Origin: Oscillibacter ruminantium GH1
Lineage (GTDB): Bacteria > Bacillota > Clostridia > Oscillospirales > Oscillospiraceae
Reading direction: 5' to 3'
Assembly: GCF_000307265.1 (NCBI RefSeq)
Contig: NZ_DF158897.1
Span: forward strand, 295,730-359,729
Length of the DNA stretch: 64,000 nt
Positions within the stretch are counted from its first letter, which is position 1, and each line of letters opens with the position of its first letter. The translations under genes and the position numbers were made by a program. Shown piece after piece: positions 24,792 through 32,523 of the stretch. A model generated the notes under the pieces. It was not told where the DNA came from, ran no database searches, and saw only the letters and a list, made by a program, of their open reading frames with translations.

Positions 24792-25031
24792 CTATTTGTT
24801 GTGTCTATGCCGCACATCATCGGCCACATATGCAATAAACTCCTCTGGTGTTGGGATGTCGCCCTCACAGGGTATGCTCTGCCAATATGCCTTGGTTTTC
24901 AGGTCTTCGCTGACAAGACCATTTATCATAGCAACTTTCATTTGTAGTCTGACCTCATCTACTGACGTGTGATTCTTAATGGCAATCTGCTCAACGGCTC
25001 TCTTTGCGGAATCTATCTTTCTTTTATCCAC
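24792..25031 (-). CDS. Small protein resembling the Spo0A C-terminal region
   Basis: 79 residues. A GTG at 25031 is chosen because AAGGAG lies eight bases upstream. The body AIKNHTSVDEVRLQMKVAMI, with later WQSIPCEGDIPTPEEFIAYVA, matches a family of short clostridial proteins usually labelled sporulation initiation factor Spo0A C-terminal-like. There is no receiver domain, so it cannot act as Spo0A itself. It is 13 nt downstream of the SLOG gene and on the same transcript. Role unknown. Confidence 0.6.
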   Translation of the reverse strand: MDKRKIDSAKRAVEQIAIKNHTSVDEVRLQMKVAMINGLVSEDLKTKAYWQSIPCEGDIPTPEEFIAYVADDVRHRHNK

Positions 25032-25044
25032 ATCCGTATCTCCT

Positions 25045-25512
25045 TTAGCCCAAATTGAGTACCTTGAGTCCCTCTTTTCTTGCGTAGTTGACCGTGTACG
25101 CTGTTCCACCTTTATTTTCCGTTTGAAAACAGATACAGACGCTGCTGTTGTTTACAAGATGCCGGTTTCGCTTAAACATATAGCCGGGGCCATATTGCTC
25201 AGATGTATATACGAACTTATCACAGCGTTTTTTTATTTCTTCATAGATAGCGATGTCTTTTGCATCCCATCCATGTGTTTGGTTTTTGCATGGAAGGACG
25301 AGGATTAGCTTAATCTGCGGATAGCTTTCCCGCAGTTCCAGTACGGTCTGAGCCGCCAATGTATCAAATCCAAGCGCGCCTCCCGTACCGAAAAAGGCAT
25401 ATCCCTGCTCAATGAGTTTAACAATTTCACATCTCAACCGTCTGGCAATTTGTGTGTATTGCTCGGACGGTATTTTTCTATGTCCAGTGAAACAACAAGT
25501 TCTATCACGCAC
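25045..25512 (-). CDS. SLOG-domain protein (DUF1273/YpsA-like)
   Basis: About 155 residues. GTG 25512, with GAGAGGG six bases upstream, gives an N-terminus close to RDRTCCFTGHRKIP, the family's usual opening; TTG 25527 is an alternative. FTGHRKIP, then FFGTGGALGFDTLAAQTVLE, then ILVLPCKNQTHGW form the Rossmann-like nucleotide-binding pocket of the SLOG superfamily. SLOG proteins sense or process nucleotide-derived ligands and are common in defence loci and near conjugative elements. It is the first gene of a short operon with a near-consensus promoter. Confidence 0.8.
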   Translation of the reverse strand: MRDRTCCFTGHRKIPSEQYTQIARRLRCEIVKLIEQGYAFFGTGGALGFDTLAAQTVLELRESYPQIKLILVLPCKNQTHGWDAKDIAIYEEIKKRCDKFVYTSEQYGPGYMFKRNRHLVNNSSVCICFQTENKGGTAYTVNYARKEGLKVLNLG

Positions 25513-25578
25513 TCTGAACCCTCTCAATCGCTCACCATATACGACAAACGCCCATTAGCCGCGTCATATTATCTTGTT

Positions 25579-25607
25579 ATTATACTTATGCTCAAAATAT
25601 TAGTCAA
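25579..25607 (-). promoter_or_regulatory. Near-consensus promoter of the SLOG operon
   Basis: On the minus strand -35 TTGACT (25602-25607), 17-bp spacer, -10 TATAAT (25579-25584). It lies about 67 nt upstream of the SLOG start, in the divergent gap facing the XRE gene at 25683. Confidence 0.75.
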
Positions 25608-25682
25608 TAGCTCAATGGCGCATACAGAAAGGATGAGCACGTCAGACTATAATTTAGACATTAAAACAAGGAGGTGGGGCCG

Positions 25683-25943
25683 TTGAGTAAAGAAGTTGGA
25701 TTTCAAAACCGTGACCGTTTTATCGAGCTCGGCCTTACCATCGCTGCACTCAGAAAAATGCAAGGTATGTCACAGGAGCAGTTGGCAGAGAAAGCAAAAA
25801 TTAGCCGTTCCCATTTGAGTTCCATTGAGGCACCGAATATCGTTAGGCCATTCTCTCTCGAGGTCTTGTATAATATCGCCGATGCGTTGGATATCAATCC
25901 GGCCGACCTACTAAACGCTACGCTCCCATCAAGCAGGAAATAA
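25683..25943 (+). CDS. XRE-family transcriptional regulator
   Basis: 86 residues from TTG 25683, chosen because AAGGAGG lies eight bases upstream; a GTG at 25674 overlaps that site. The helix-turn-helix is MSQEQLAEKAKISRSHLSSI, and the next helix is VLYNIADALDINPADLL. Single-domain Cro/CI regulator, divergent from the SLOG operon and adjacent to the conjugative module, so it could control either. Target not determinable from sequence. Confidence 0.8.
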   Translation: MSKEVGFQNRDRFIELGLTIAALRKMQGMSQEQLAEKAKISRSHLSSIEAPNIVRPFSLEVLYNIADALDINPADLLNATLPSSRK

Positions 25944-26056
25944 TCGACAGAGAAGGTTTGGGTACTGAGCACGGTCTTTCTCCCATAATGTGTACTTCTG
26001 TTTTTCCTCTGTTGTTATCGTTTTCTGTTAGAGTTGGTCCTTCAAGGAGGTTCACC

Positions 26057-26146
26057 ATGAACCCACCCTCAGTCCAGTGGAAAAGCATAGAAGCCCCTTG
26101 GCGGAATGATATGCTTTTTCCCGGCGTTATGGATTCAAGTTTTTGA
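26057..26146 (+). CDS. Possible 29-residue small protein
   Basis: ATG 26057 has an excellent AGGAGG six bases upstream, followed by 29 codons to TGA 26146. The peptide is Trp/Pro rich (MNPPSVQWKSIEAPWRNDML at its start) and unlike random sequence. Its last 20 nt overlap the end of the convergent HTH gene. The strong site is the main evidence; no homologue is recognised. Confidence 0.35.
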   Translation: MNPPSVQWKSIEAPWRNDMLFPGVMDSSF

Positions 26147-26393
26147 CCACATATAAATTGGAGCTGTAGCTTCCGTTCTCACGGTAGCGCGGCTCCTTTT
26201 TTATGAAGCCACGCCTTGTGAGATCGTCCAGCGCCCGCTTGACGGTGCTGCTGGAGAGGTGCAGGTCTGCGGCGATAGTTTTTATCCCCGGCCAGCAAGT
26301 ACCGGAGGCATTGGTGCGGTCACGCAGGTACATATACACAGCCTTTGCCCTGTGAGGAATGTCCTCGGCATAGATGGTTCCGAAGTAGCTCAT
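26127..26393 (-). CDS. Winged helix-turn-helix protein of the conjugative element
   Basis: 88 residues from ATG 26393, which overlaps the virD4 stop as ATGA. The N-terminus is MSYFGTIYAEDIPHRAKAVY; then TIAADLHLSSSTVKRALDDL is a clear winged-helix recognition region, and RGFIKKEPRYRENGSYSSNL the wing. This resembles replication-initiator/helix-turn-helix domain proteins found at this position in Tn1549-like elements. Probably DNA-binding; a role in regulation or processing is inferred. Confidence 0.75.
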   Translation of the reverse strand: MSYFGTIYAEDIPHRAKAVYMYLRDRTNASGTCWPGIKTIAADLHLSSSTVKRALDDLTRRGFIKKEPRYRENGSYSSNLYVVKNLNP

Positions 26394-28219
26394 ACCTTGC
26401 CCTCCTGGTGCTGGATTCCTTTCTGGCCTCGCCGGATGGATTCGCACAAGCTGAAATCAGACTGCCGCTGGCTCATGCCGCCTTTGGCGCTCTTGTCGCT
26501 GATCGGAGCATCCTCGGCGACCTTCCCGGCGTAACAGCGGTTCAGTATCTTTTGTTCCAGCTCATCCTTATCCGCATAAGCGACCTTGCGCTCGACCTTC
26601 TCCGGCACCTCATAGACCGTGTCGAAGGTAATGCCCCAATCGAGGAACAGTCGCAGTCTGGTTTCCATCGGATGTGTGCCGGTCTTCATGACAATGAATT
26701 GTCCCTTTGGCAATGACTTCAGCTCGTCGGGCATCATCAAGGGACGCTCCATCATCTGCAGACTCTGGCTGGGATCGTTCTTTCCTCTGGAGATGCTGCC
26801 GGACATGACGGTACGACTGCCCAGCGCTTTCGAAAGCACCTCGGCCGTCTGACTGTTGGGCGCAAAACCGCCGAAGATGGTGCATTGGCAGTTATCGACG
26901 ATGATCTCCGAGCCCTCCTTACCATAGTTCTTTTGGAGCTGCCCGAAGCTCTGGATGATAGGCACCATGAGCAACCGGCGAGATCGGGAGGCGGAGAAAA
27001 TGAGCTGCAGCGACTCAATGGGCGGGATCGTGCCCAGCTCGTCGCAGTAGAACACCACGCGGTTGTTAAGCTTGCCTCCATTATCGTCCGCCACAGAGAG
27101 GATCTCTCTGTAGAGTTGCTGGATCATGAGGCTGACCATGAAGTATTTCGTCAGGTCTTCCTCCGGCAGCACGATAAAGATGGCGCTTTTCGTGTTACAG
27201 AACTTCTCGGCGTCGATGGCGGTATCGAAGCAGAGAATCTGTTCCATCTCCGAATCGAGAAACGCATTCAGCCGGGACAGCACCGTGGACATGACCGAAG
27301 CCATAGCCTGCTCCGCCGAATTGAGTGCGGCGCCCGCGAACCACTTTGCCTTATGGTCAGCCGGGAGCTTCGCCATCAGGAGCTGGAACTGGCTCTTGCC
27401 CTTGACTCTGGACGGCTCCAAAAGCTCCTGCACCATCTTGAACACGGAAATAATGTGCCGTCGTTCCTCCGGGTTGTCATCGTCGGGGGCAAGGAACTCA
27501 GCAAGCAGAAGGATAACCGAGGTCAGCAAGCCCTCGGCGGCGTCATAGAAGAAAGCGTTTTGACCATAGTTAGCGCTGTCGCCGGAGGAGTTGATGATGG
27601 TCTTGCTGATGATCTTGGCGTACTTTTCAGCCTTGGCCTTCGCCGCGAGGTTGTGTTCGTCGGCACGGTACTCATCCATGTATTTGTTGACCAGATGGAG
27701 GAGGTTGTTTCCGTCCGACCTGGTGGGATTTCGCAGATCAATGACAGCGATGTTGTATCCGTAGTAGTCACGGGCGACCGCTCCGTAGTTTCGGAAAAGG
27801 TCTCCCTTGGTGTCGGTGCAAAGAAAACTCATTCCGGTGGCGCAGGCGTACTCCAAATTTGGGTAGAGAAAAAATGCAGTTTTGCCCACGCCGGATGCTC
27901 CGATCATGAGGGTATGGACGTCATCCGTATCCACCAGCGCCGTGATCTCGTTTTTCTTTCCGGTGCTGCCGAGGATGATGCCCTGATCCTTCGGAAGTTC
28001 CTTAGCCTTCCTCCACGCTTTAGGGCGGAACGGGATGCGCTTGTAGGTGTTTTGGATTTCTTTCTTTGTAGCGAACCGGGCCGTGCCGTGCTGCCCGTCG
28101 CCCACGGTCCGGCTCTTGATACCGTTGAGGGTATAGTAATGCGCCAACAGCGACAGACCGCCGATGACGGCGAACATAATAGCTGCGGCGGCAATCAGCA
28201 TATATACTTTTTCCTGCAT
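26390..28219 (-). CDS. virD4: VirD4/TraG-type conjugal coupling protein
   Basis: 609 residues from ATG 28219. The N-terminus has a membrane helix (YMLIAAAAIMFAVIGGLSLL). Walker A GASGVGKT is at 107-114, and the Walker B strand is RVVFYCDELGTIPPIESLQ. The type IV coupling ATPase brings the relaxosome to the transfer channel. It is somewhat compact with only one clear N-terminal helix, as usual for Firmicutes TraG forms. It ends with a 4-nt overlap with the HTH gene and follows the primase gene by four bases. Confidence 0.93.
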   Translation of the reverse strand: MQEKVYMLIAAAAIMFAVIGGLSLLAHYYTLNGIKSRTVGDGQHGTARFATKKEIQNTYKRIPFRPKAWRKAKELPKDQGIILGSTGKKNEITALVDTDDVHTLMIGASGVGKTAFFLYPNLEYACATGMSFLCTDTKGDLFRNYGAVARDYYGYNIAVIDLRNPTRSDGNNLLHLVNKYMDEYRADEHNLAAKAKAEKYAKIISKTIINSSGDSANYGQNAFFYDAAEGLLTSVILLLAEFLAPDDDNPEERRHIISVFKMVQELLEPSRVKGKSQFQLLMAKLPADHKAKWFAGAALNSAEQAMASVMSTVLSRLNAFLDSEMEQILCFDTAIDAEKFCNTKSAIFIVLPEEDLTKYFMVSLMIQQLYREILSVADDNGGKLNNRVVFYCDELGTIPPIESLQLIFSASRSRRLLMVPIIQSFGQLQKNYGKEGSEIIVDNCQCTIFGGFAPNSQTAEVLSKALGSRTVMSGSISRGKNDPSQSLQMMERPLMMPDELKSLPKGQFIVMKTGTHPMETRLRLFLDWGITFDTVYEVPEKVERKVAYADKDELEQKILNRCYAGKVAEDAPISDKSAKGGMSQRQSDFSLCESIRRGQKGIQHQEGKV

Positions 28220-28223
28220 GATT

Positions 28224-29183
28224 TCACTCCATTCTCATAGTTATTTTTGATTCCGATTCGCAGGCGCAGACCAGCTCATCGTTCCAATCCTTTTCCGCAG
28301 AGCGGTCGATCTGGATGCTGCTGTGTCCATGCTCCAGCAGGATGTTGGTCAGCCGCTCGGTCGCCTTGATACCGGCTTCGTCACTGTCGAGGCACAGCGC
28401 GATTTCATCAATCTGGGGATACTGCTCCAGCATCCAGAGCATAGCGTGTTCCGCCGTGCCGCAGAGGGAGACATAGCTGTGTTCCTGCCAGTCCTCCATG
28501 TGCAGAGAGATATACGAGAGCATATCTATCGGAGCCTCAAACACATAGAGCCTCTCAGATGTGCCGACCCAATGGAAGCTGTACCGGGGATCGCTGCTCT
28601 CGATGTTGCCACGGTAGCTCTTTCCCGCGGTATAGATGCTCCGCTTATGCCCGTGACGGGCAGCGCCATGTTCATCGTTTCCGACGAACACGGCGTTATG
28701 ATAGGTTTTGGTTTTGTCGGCGGACGGTTCCGCGCTCTCGTAGACAAGTTTTTCTCTCACAAACGCAATCAGCACCTCACGGTCGATGCGGCGGTGCTGC
28801 AGCAGATAGGCATATACACGCCGCATATCCGTATGTGCCGGTGGCAGAGCGAAGGGCTTGCACTCCCGCACCGGCTCCGGCTGTACTCGCAAATAGCTCA
28901 CGCCGGTTTCTCCGCCGAGGAGCATCGTCACGGCATCGGGAAAGCTAAGACCGTAGAACTGCTGAACGAAGTCGATGGCGAGCCCGCCTTTTTCAGAGGC
29001 ATGGTCGAACCATCGGTTGCCGCGCACGGTGATGCTGTGATCCGAGGCGAGTCGTCTGTCCCGCCCGGACGGTATGAGCTTCTCGCCCTTGTGCCGGAGA
29101 AACTCCGGCAGGTCGACCGAGTTGGCGCGGAACTTCTGCTCATCGGTAAAATGAATGTACTGTGCGATGCCTCTCGCCTCCAA
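28224..29183 (-). CDS. DUF3991/TOPRIM primase-like protein
   Basis: 319 residues; the first start in frame is TTG 29183 directly after the relaxase stop, and the site preceding it is poor, so the true start is uncertain. Residues 25-90 (VDLPEFLRHKGEKL, RWFDHASEKGGLAIDFVQ) form the DUF3991 zinc-finger-like primase N-domain. The TOPRIM core is later: SLCGTAEHAMLW and EIALCLDSDEAGIKATERL, with the DxD metal pair. It probably primes complementary strand synthesis of the transferred element. Confidence 0.8.
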   Translation of the reverse strand: MEARGIAQYIHFTDEQKFRANSVDLPEFLRHKGEKLIPSGRDRRLASDHSITVRGNRWFDHASEKGGLAIDFVQQFYGLSFPDAVTMLLGGETGVSYLRVQPEPVRECKPFALPPAHTDMRRVYAYLLQHRRIDREVLIAFVREKLVYESAEPSADKTKTYHNAVFVGNDEHGAARHGHKRSIYTAGKSYRGNIESSDPRYSFHWVGTSERLYVFEAPIDMLSYISLHMEDWQEHSYVSLCGTAEHAMLWMLEQYPQIDEIALCLDSDEAGIKATERLTNILLEHGHSSIQIDRSAEKDWNDELVCACESESKITMRME

Positions 29184-29186
29184 TCG

Positions 29187-31019
29187 TTAATACATGATGT
29201 AGCTCTGCTCCTGTTCGTGATCGTCCTCCTTGTGACCCTGGGCGATCTTCTTCTGTTTGAGCTTACGCAGGAGCTTCTTGTCAAGCTGGATCTTGCCGTC
29301 TCGTCTTGGCGGGGTGTTCTCCTGAAATATGCGGCTCATGTGATGCAGAAGGCGCGTTGTCGCAATGAACGACGACGGGCTTCGCACCTCGTTCCAATGC
29401 TCCACAAAGAACCCAGCGTACTGGTTGCCCTGCTCGGCGGAGCAGGAGAACCATTGGAACGCCGCCTCCTTATCTCGCGGCACATCCTCACCGGCAAGAT
29501 AAATCTTACCCAGCGCATACTGAGCGGCGGCGTTGCCTTGCTCTGCCGCTGCATGAAACCAACGAAGCGCCTCCGAAGTATTCTTGGGCATTTCCTCGTC
29601 AGTCATGTTGTACTTGCCGAGCTGATACATGGCGTAGCTGTTACCGGCTTCCGCTGCGGTGCGGAAATATTCGAGCGCTTTTGACACGCTCTTTTTTATG
29701 ATGCCGCCATCCAAGACCATCTTACCCATGGCATAAGCGGCGTCGGGATTTCCATCCTCCGCCATGCGATGCAAAATCGCCGCTGTTTTCAAAACCTCCG
29801 GAGCATCTTTTTCATTTGTCTTGATCGTATGCAAGAGCGCCCGCACATCCTCCGGTGCTTTCGGCTCATCTCCGGTATCTTCCTCTAAAGAGAACACATG
29901 ATCGACCAGCTTCGCAGCCTCCGAGACGACCATGTTCCGTACGGGCTTGAATTCCTTCTGCCGGGAGAGCGGCGGGATATCCTGCACATCGTCATGGTAG
30001 GTGCTGAGAATGTCTGTGCGGATGTCGAACCACAGGCGGTAGGCTTCCGCCACATCCTCATCCCGCGCCAACTCATCTACGATCTCATCGACGATGGCCT
30101 TGACCGGCGCTTGCAGATACCCATACTGCATCTTGCCCTTATGAGTCGCCAGCCTTTCGACGAGCTGCTCCGTCAGTTTTTCAATGCGCTCATTTTTGAG
30201 GACTCCGTTTGCCATACGGTCGATGAGCTCCTGATAGAGTCGCCGTGCGATTTCCTTGAGCGCATCACGCTGCCGGGTGTCTGCGGCATACAGTTCCTGA
30301 AGCTGTTCAGGGAATATGCTTCGGGCCAGCGCAAACTTGACCTGCGTGATACCCTGCTTGGTGAGAAAGCCCTCTGACGGATCTGTTGAGTACAGGATCA
30401 TGTGTACATGCGGGTGGTGCGTCTGATCGTGGAAGGATGCATACCAGCGCAGATGCTCCGGCTTTATCTTGTAGCCTTTTGCGAGGTCGGCGGCGCAGGC
30501 GGAGAGCATCGTCTTCCAGCTCTCCGGAGATTCGTATCCCATAGCCTGTGCGTCCTCGCGGCGCAGAGATATAACCGGCGTCCAAATGATGCCGGGGTGT
30601 TCCGAGACCTCCTTCTGAACCTGTGACAACACCAGTTTGCAGTCGCTCCCATCGAACAGACCGTGAGCGCCGGTCTTGGATACGCCGGGTCGCGTGCCGA
30701 TGTAGTCCACATAATTTTCTCGCTTTCCGATCTGGTCGAGGTTCTGCTCCAATGCGATCTCTATAAAATCCGAGGCGTTGGCTGCCGTTGGGCTTGCGAT
30801 ATAGTCTTCATACTCGAACCGCTTTTTGGTCAAAGGAAAATCCTGCACGATCTGACGGATGAACTGATCCTGTTTTTTCGTTGACAGTTTATGCTTATCC
30901 GCAGAGGGAGCGGGAGACGCTCCCTCGCGTGTCGCAATGTATCGCACAAGGTACGAGAGGTGTGCGGCATTACCGGCGCCGCTTTTGAAATGCGGTGAAA
31001 TAAAAATAAGGCGAGGCAT
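29187..31019 (-). CDS. MobP-type relaxase with C-terminal Sel1 repeats
   Basis: 610 residues from ATG 31019. The N-terminus MPRLIFISPHFKSG begins the MobP3/MobL-type relaxase family, and the histidine metal cluster is visible in HLRWYASFHDQTHHPHVHMI near residue 205. Such enzymes nick at oriT and pilot the strand. Residues 415-560 contain about four Sel1/TPR-like repeats (DAAYAMGKMVLDGG, SYAMYQLGKYNMTD, AAAQYALGKIYLAG, QYAGFFVEHW) suited to protein contacts. It is followed by the primase and preceded by the RHH accessory gene with near-zero spacing. Confidence 0.88.
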   Translation of the reverse strand: MPRLIFISPHFKSGAGNAAHLSYLVRYIATREGASPAPSADKHKLSTKKQDQFIRQIVQDFPLTKKRFEYEDYIASPTAANASDFIEIALEQNLDQIGKRENYVDYIGTRPGVSKTGAHGLFDGSDCKLVLSQVQKEVSEHPGIIWTPVISLRREDAQAMGYESPESWKTMLSACAADLAKGYKIKPEHLRWYASFHDQTHHPHVHMILYSTDPSEGFLTKQGITQVKFALARSIFPEQLQELYAADTRQRDALKEIARRLYQELIDRMANGVLKNERIEKLTEQLVERLATHKGKMQYGYLQAPVKAIVDEIVDELARDEDVAEAYRLWFDIRTDILSTYHDDVQDIPPLSRQKEFKPVRNMVVSEAAKLVDHVFSLEEDTGDEPKAPEDVRALLHTIKTNEKDAPEVLKTAAILHRMAEDGNPDAAYAMGKMVLDGGIIKKSVSKALEYFRTAAEAGNSYAMYQLGKYNMTDEEMPKNTSEALRWFHAAAEQGNAAAQYALGKIYLAGEDVPRDKEAAFQWFSCSAEQGNQYAGFFVEHWNEVRSPSSFIATTRLLHHMSRIFQENTPPRRDGKIQLDKKLLRKLKQKKIAQGHKEDDHEQEQSYIMY

Positions 31020-31021
31020 GA

Positions 31022-31492
31022 TTACTCATCCTCATCCTCACCCTCGTCTTCATCTTTGATCAGCGCTTCGATATCCAGCTCATATTCAAGCGGTATCGGA
31101 TCTATGTAGAGTTCCTCATATGTCAGCGTACCTTTGAGCCGCTTCACCTCGCCAATGGCCTTGCCGTGAATGTATTTGAGCTGCTCCGGATTTACTCGTA
31201 TCAGTCCGGAGATGATGTTCCATGTCTTTGCTTCTTCGACTGCAAGCCGGAACATATTGCGACTCAGGTGCGAGGCGAATCCTTCGAGCAGACCGCGCAG
31301 CACTTGTGTCAGCACCGGCACGAGATATTCCGTGGCGTCCTTTGTCGAAATATATCCGGCGTAGAATCGAATTGCGTTCTCGACAAACTCAGACTGGCTC
31401 TGGCAGTTGTCCTTTTGATACATATCCTCGGCGAGCTTTTTGGTGTCCTGATTGAGCCAAAAGGCATATTTCTTCTTTTTCTGTTCTTCCAT
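31022..31492 (-). CDS. Mobilisation accessory protein (ribbon-helix-helix-like)
   Basis: 156 residues from ATG 31492, preferred since GGAGG is five bases upstream (ATG 31504 contains that site). AFWLNQDTKKLAEDMYQKDN with SQSEFVENAIRFY is a ribbon-helix-helix pattern as in MobC-like proteins. The C-terminus is very acidic (EDEGEDEDE). It lies between the candidate oriT and the relaxase, where an oriT-binding relaxosome protein is expected. Confidence 0.7.
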   Translation of the reverse strand: MEEQKKKKYAFWLNQDTKKLAEDMYQKDNCQSQSEFVENAIRFYAGYISTKDATEYLVPVLTQVLRGLLEGFASHLSRNMFRLAVEEAKTWNIISGLIRVNPEQLKYIHGKAIGEVKRLKGTLTYEELYIDPIPLEYELDIEALIKDEDEGEDEDE

Positions 31493-31830
31493 GCTGTCCT
31501 CCATTATTTCTTCGTATTATTTGTCCTTGTCACCCCTGAAAAGTGTGCAACGATGGGCGTTTCCGAGCCTCACAACCCCGCTCGGCTCAAAAATGGCGCT
31601 TTTCGACCCCTCTCCGAAAACTCCCCGACCCGCTCTGCGGGGCGGTGTTTTCCGCATCGGAGGGCGCTGTGCGACCCCGGTGCTTTATCCTGTACTAAAA
31701 TCGCGAGCGCGAACACGCTCTCAAAGCTCTCGAACGTTGCCACAACAGGGCGGTCAAGCCCTGTCAGGCTTCCTTTCCCGCAGTCCTGTCCAAAAGCCGC
31801 ACACAGGGTGACACAGGCAGCAACATGCGG
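31493..31830. other. Non-coding region with hairpins, candidate oriT
   Basis: 338 nt without a convincing gene, in front of the RHH and relaxase genes. It is full of short inverted repeats: CCGAGC/GCTCGG (near 31564-31586), CCGC/GCGG (near 31630), GAGCG/CGCTC (near 31709-31724), and ACAGGGC/GCCCTGT (31745-31751 and 31758-31764, six-base loop). Such clustered dyads next to a relaxase typify an origin of transfer. The nick site is not identified. Confidence 0.45.
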
Positions 31831-32130
31831 TCACATGGCCGGTTCCGTTTTTGTTGGCGTATCATCTTTGCTGAACGGAACAGGCGAATGAATTGGTTTC
31901 GCCGCAGGCATTTTCGGAGCGGGTGCTTTCACCTGACGTTTGGACTTGGCAGCGGGAGCACTCTTGCTGTCGAGGTACTCACGCAGAGGCTCCGGTACCG
32001 ATTTTTCGTACAGTTCGGCGAGATCTTTTTCCATGCGCTGCTGCGCTGTGGTGTTTTCCTTGTGCAACGAGAAATCCAGCGCCGACAGTTTTTCCTCATC
32101 AAAAGGAATTGTAATATTGGTTTTGCTCAT
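31831..32130 (-). CDS. Small element protein (DUF6103-like)
   Basis: 99 residues from ATG 32130 with GGAGG eight bases upstream. The opening MSKTNITIPFDEEKLSALDF resembles short proteins conserved in Tn1549-like elements upstream of the mobilisation region. The middle is helical (AELYEKSVPEPLREYL) and the C-terminus is Ala/Pro/Lys rich and disordered. Function unknown; placed 15 nt after the DUF3846 gene. Confidence 0.6.
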   Translation of the reverse strand: MSKTNITIPFDEEKLSALDFSLHKENTTAQQRMEKDLAELYEKSVPEPLREYLDSKSAPAAKSKRQVKAPAPKMPAAKPIHSPVPFSKDDTPTKTEPAM

Positions 32131-32145
32131 ACTCGTTTCCTCCAA

Positions 32146-32523
32146 TCAAAATGTAATGAATCGCATAAATGGTTCTGCATCGGGTTCGTGTTCTGCAAAC
32201 TGCTCGGGCTGTGCAAAGCGATTTTTGTAATATTCGATCTGTAAATTGGTTAGGGATGCGAAGTCACCTTCACCATTATCCCGGACAATGAAAAACGGCC
32301 CGCAGAGGATATCATCTCCGAGCCGTCTGTTCATTTCCATGCCGTTCAGTTTTCCTTCTTCGTTTACTACGATGATGGCACCGTCATCCATATAAACGCA
32401 TTCTATGAGGCCGTCCACCTCTGCCTGCAGGCTGTTGAGATCCGAACCGATATCTTTTTCCTCGGGAGCCTTTCTTGGCTCGACGCGCAGGACGTGCAAG
32501 GTTTTGTTTTCTAATTCTTTCAT
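32146..32523 (-). CDS. DUF3846-domain protein
   Basis: 125 residues. The ATG at 32523 overlaps the stop of the NlpC/P60 gene (ATGA), and the protein-like part of the frame begins there; frame extending further upstream is antisense-type noise. LNSLQAEVDGLIECVYMDDG followed by IVVNEEGKLNGMEMNRRL and ILCGPFFIVRD is the DUF3846 signature, a domain frequent in conjugative elements and phages with unknown role. Confidence 0.75.
   Translation of the reverse strand: MKELENKTLHVLRVEPRKAPEEKDIGSDLNSLQAEVDGLIECVYMDDGAIIVVNEEGKLNGMEMNRRLGDDILCGPFFIVRDNGEGDFASLTNLQIEYYKNRFAQPEQFAEHEPDAEPFMRFITF

Noticed and set aside
24792..25031. True Spo0A
   Set aside because: Only a short helical region is present; receiver domain and full DNA-binding domain are absent.
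25683..26146. Toxin-antitoxin pair (XRE gene plus 29-residue frame)
   Set aside because: The two frames are separated by more than 110 nt and the short peptide has no toxin-like membrane helix, so there is not enough support.
26885..28240. Plus-strand 451-codon frame opposite virD4
   Set aside because: Mirrors the codon pattern of virD4; Walker motifs and neighbours support only the minus strand.
28323..29684. Plus-strand 453-codon frame opposite primase/relaxase
   Set aside because: Spans two real genes antisense; no ribosome site or domain.
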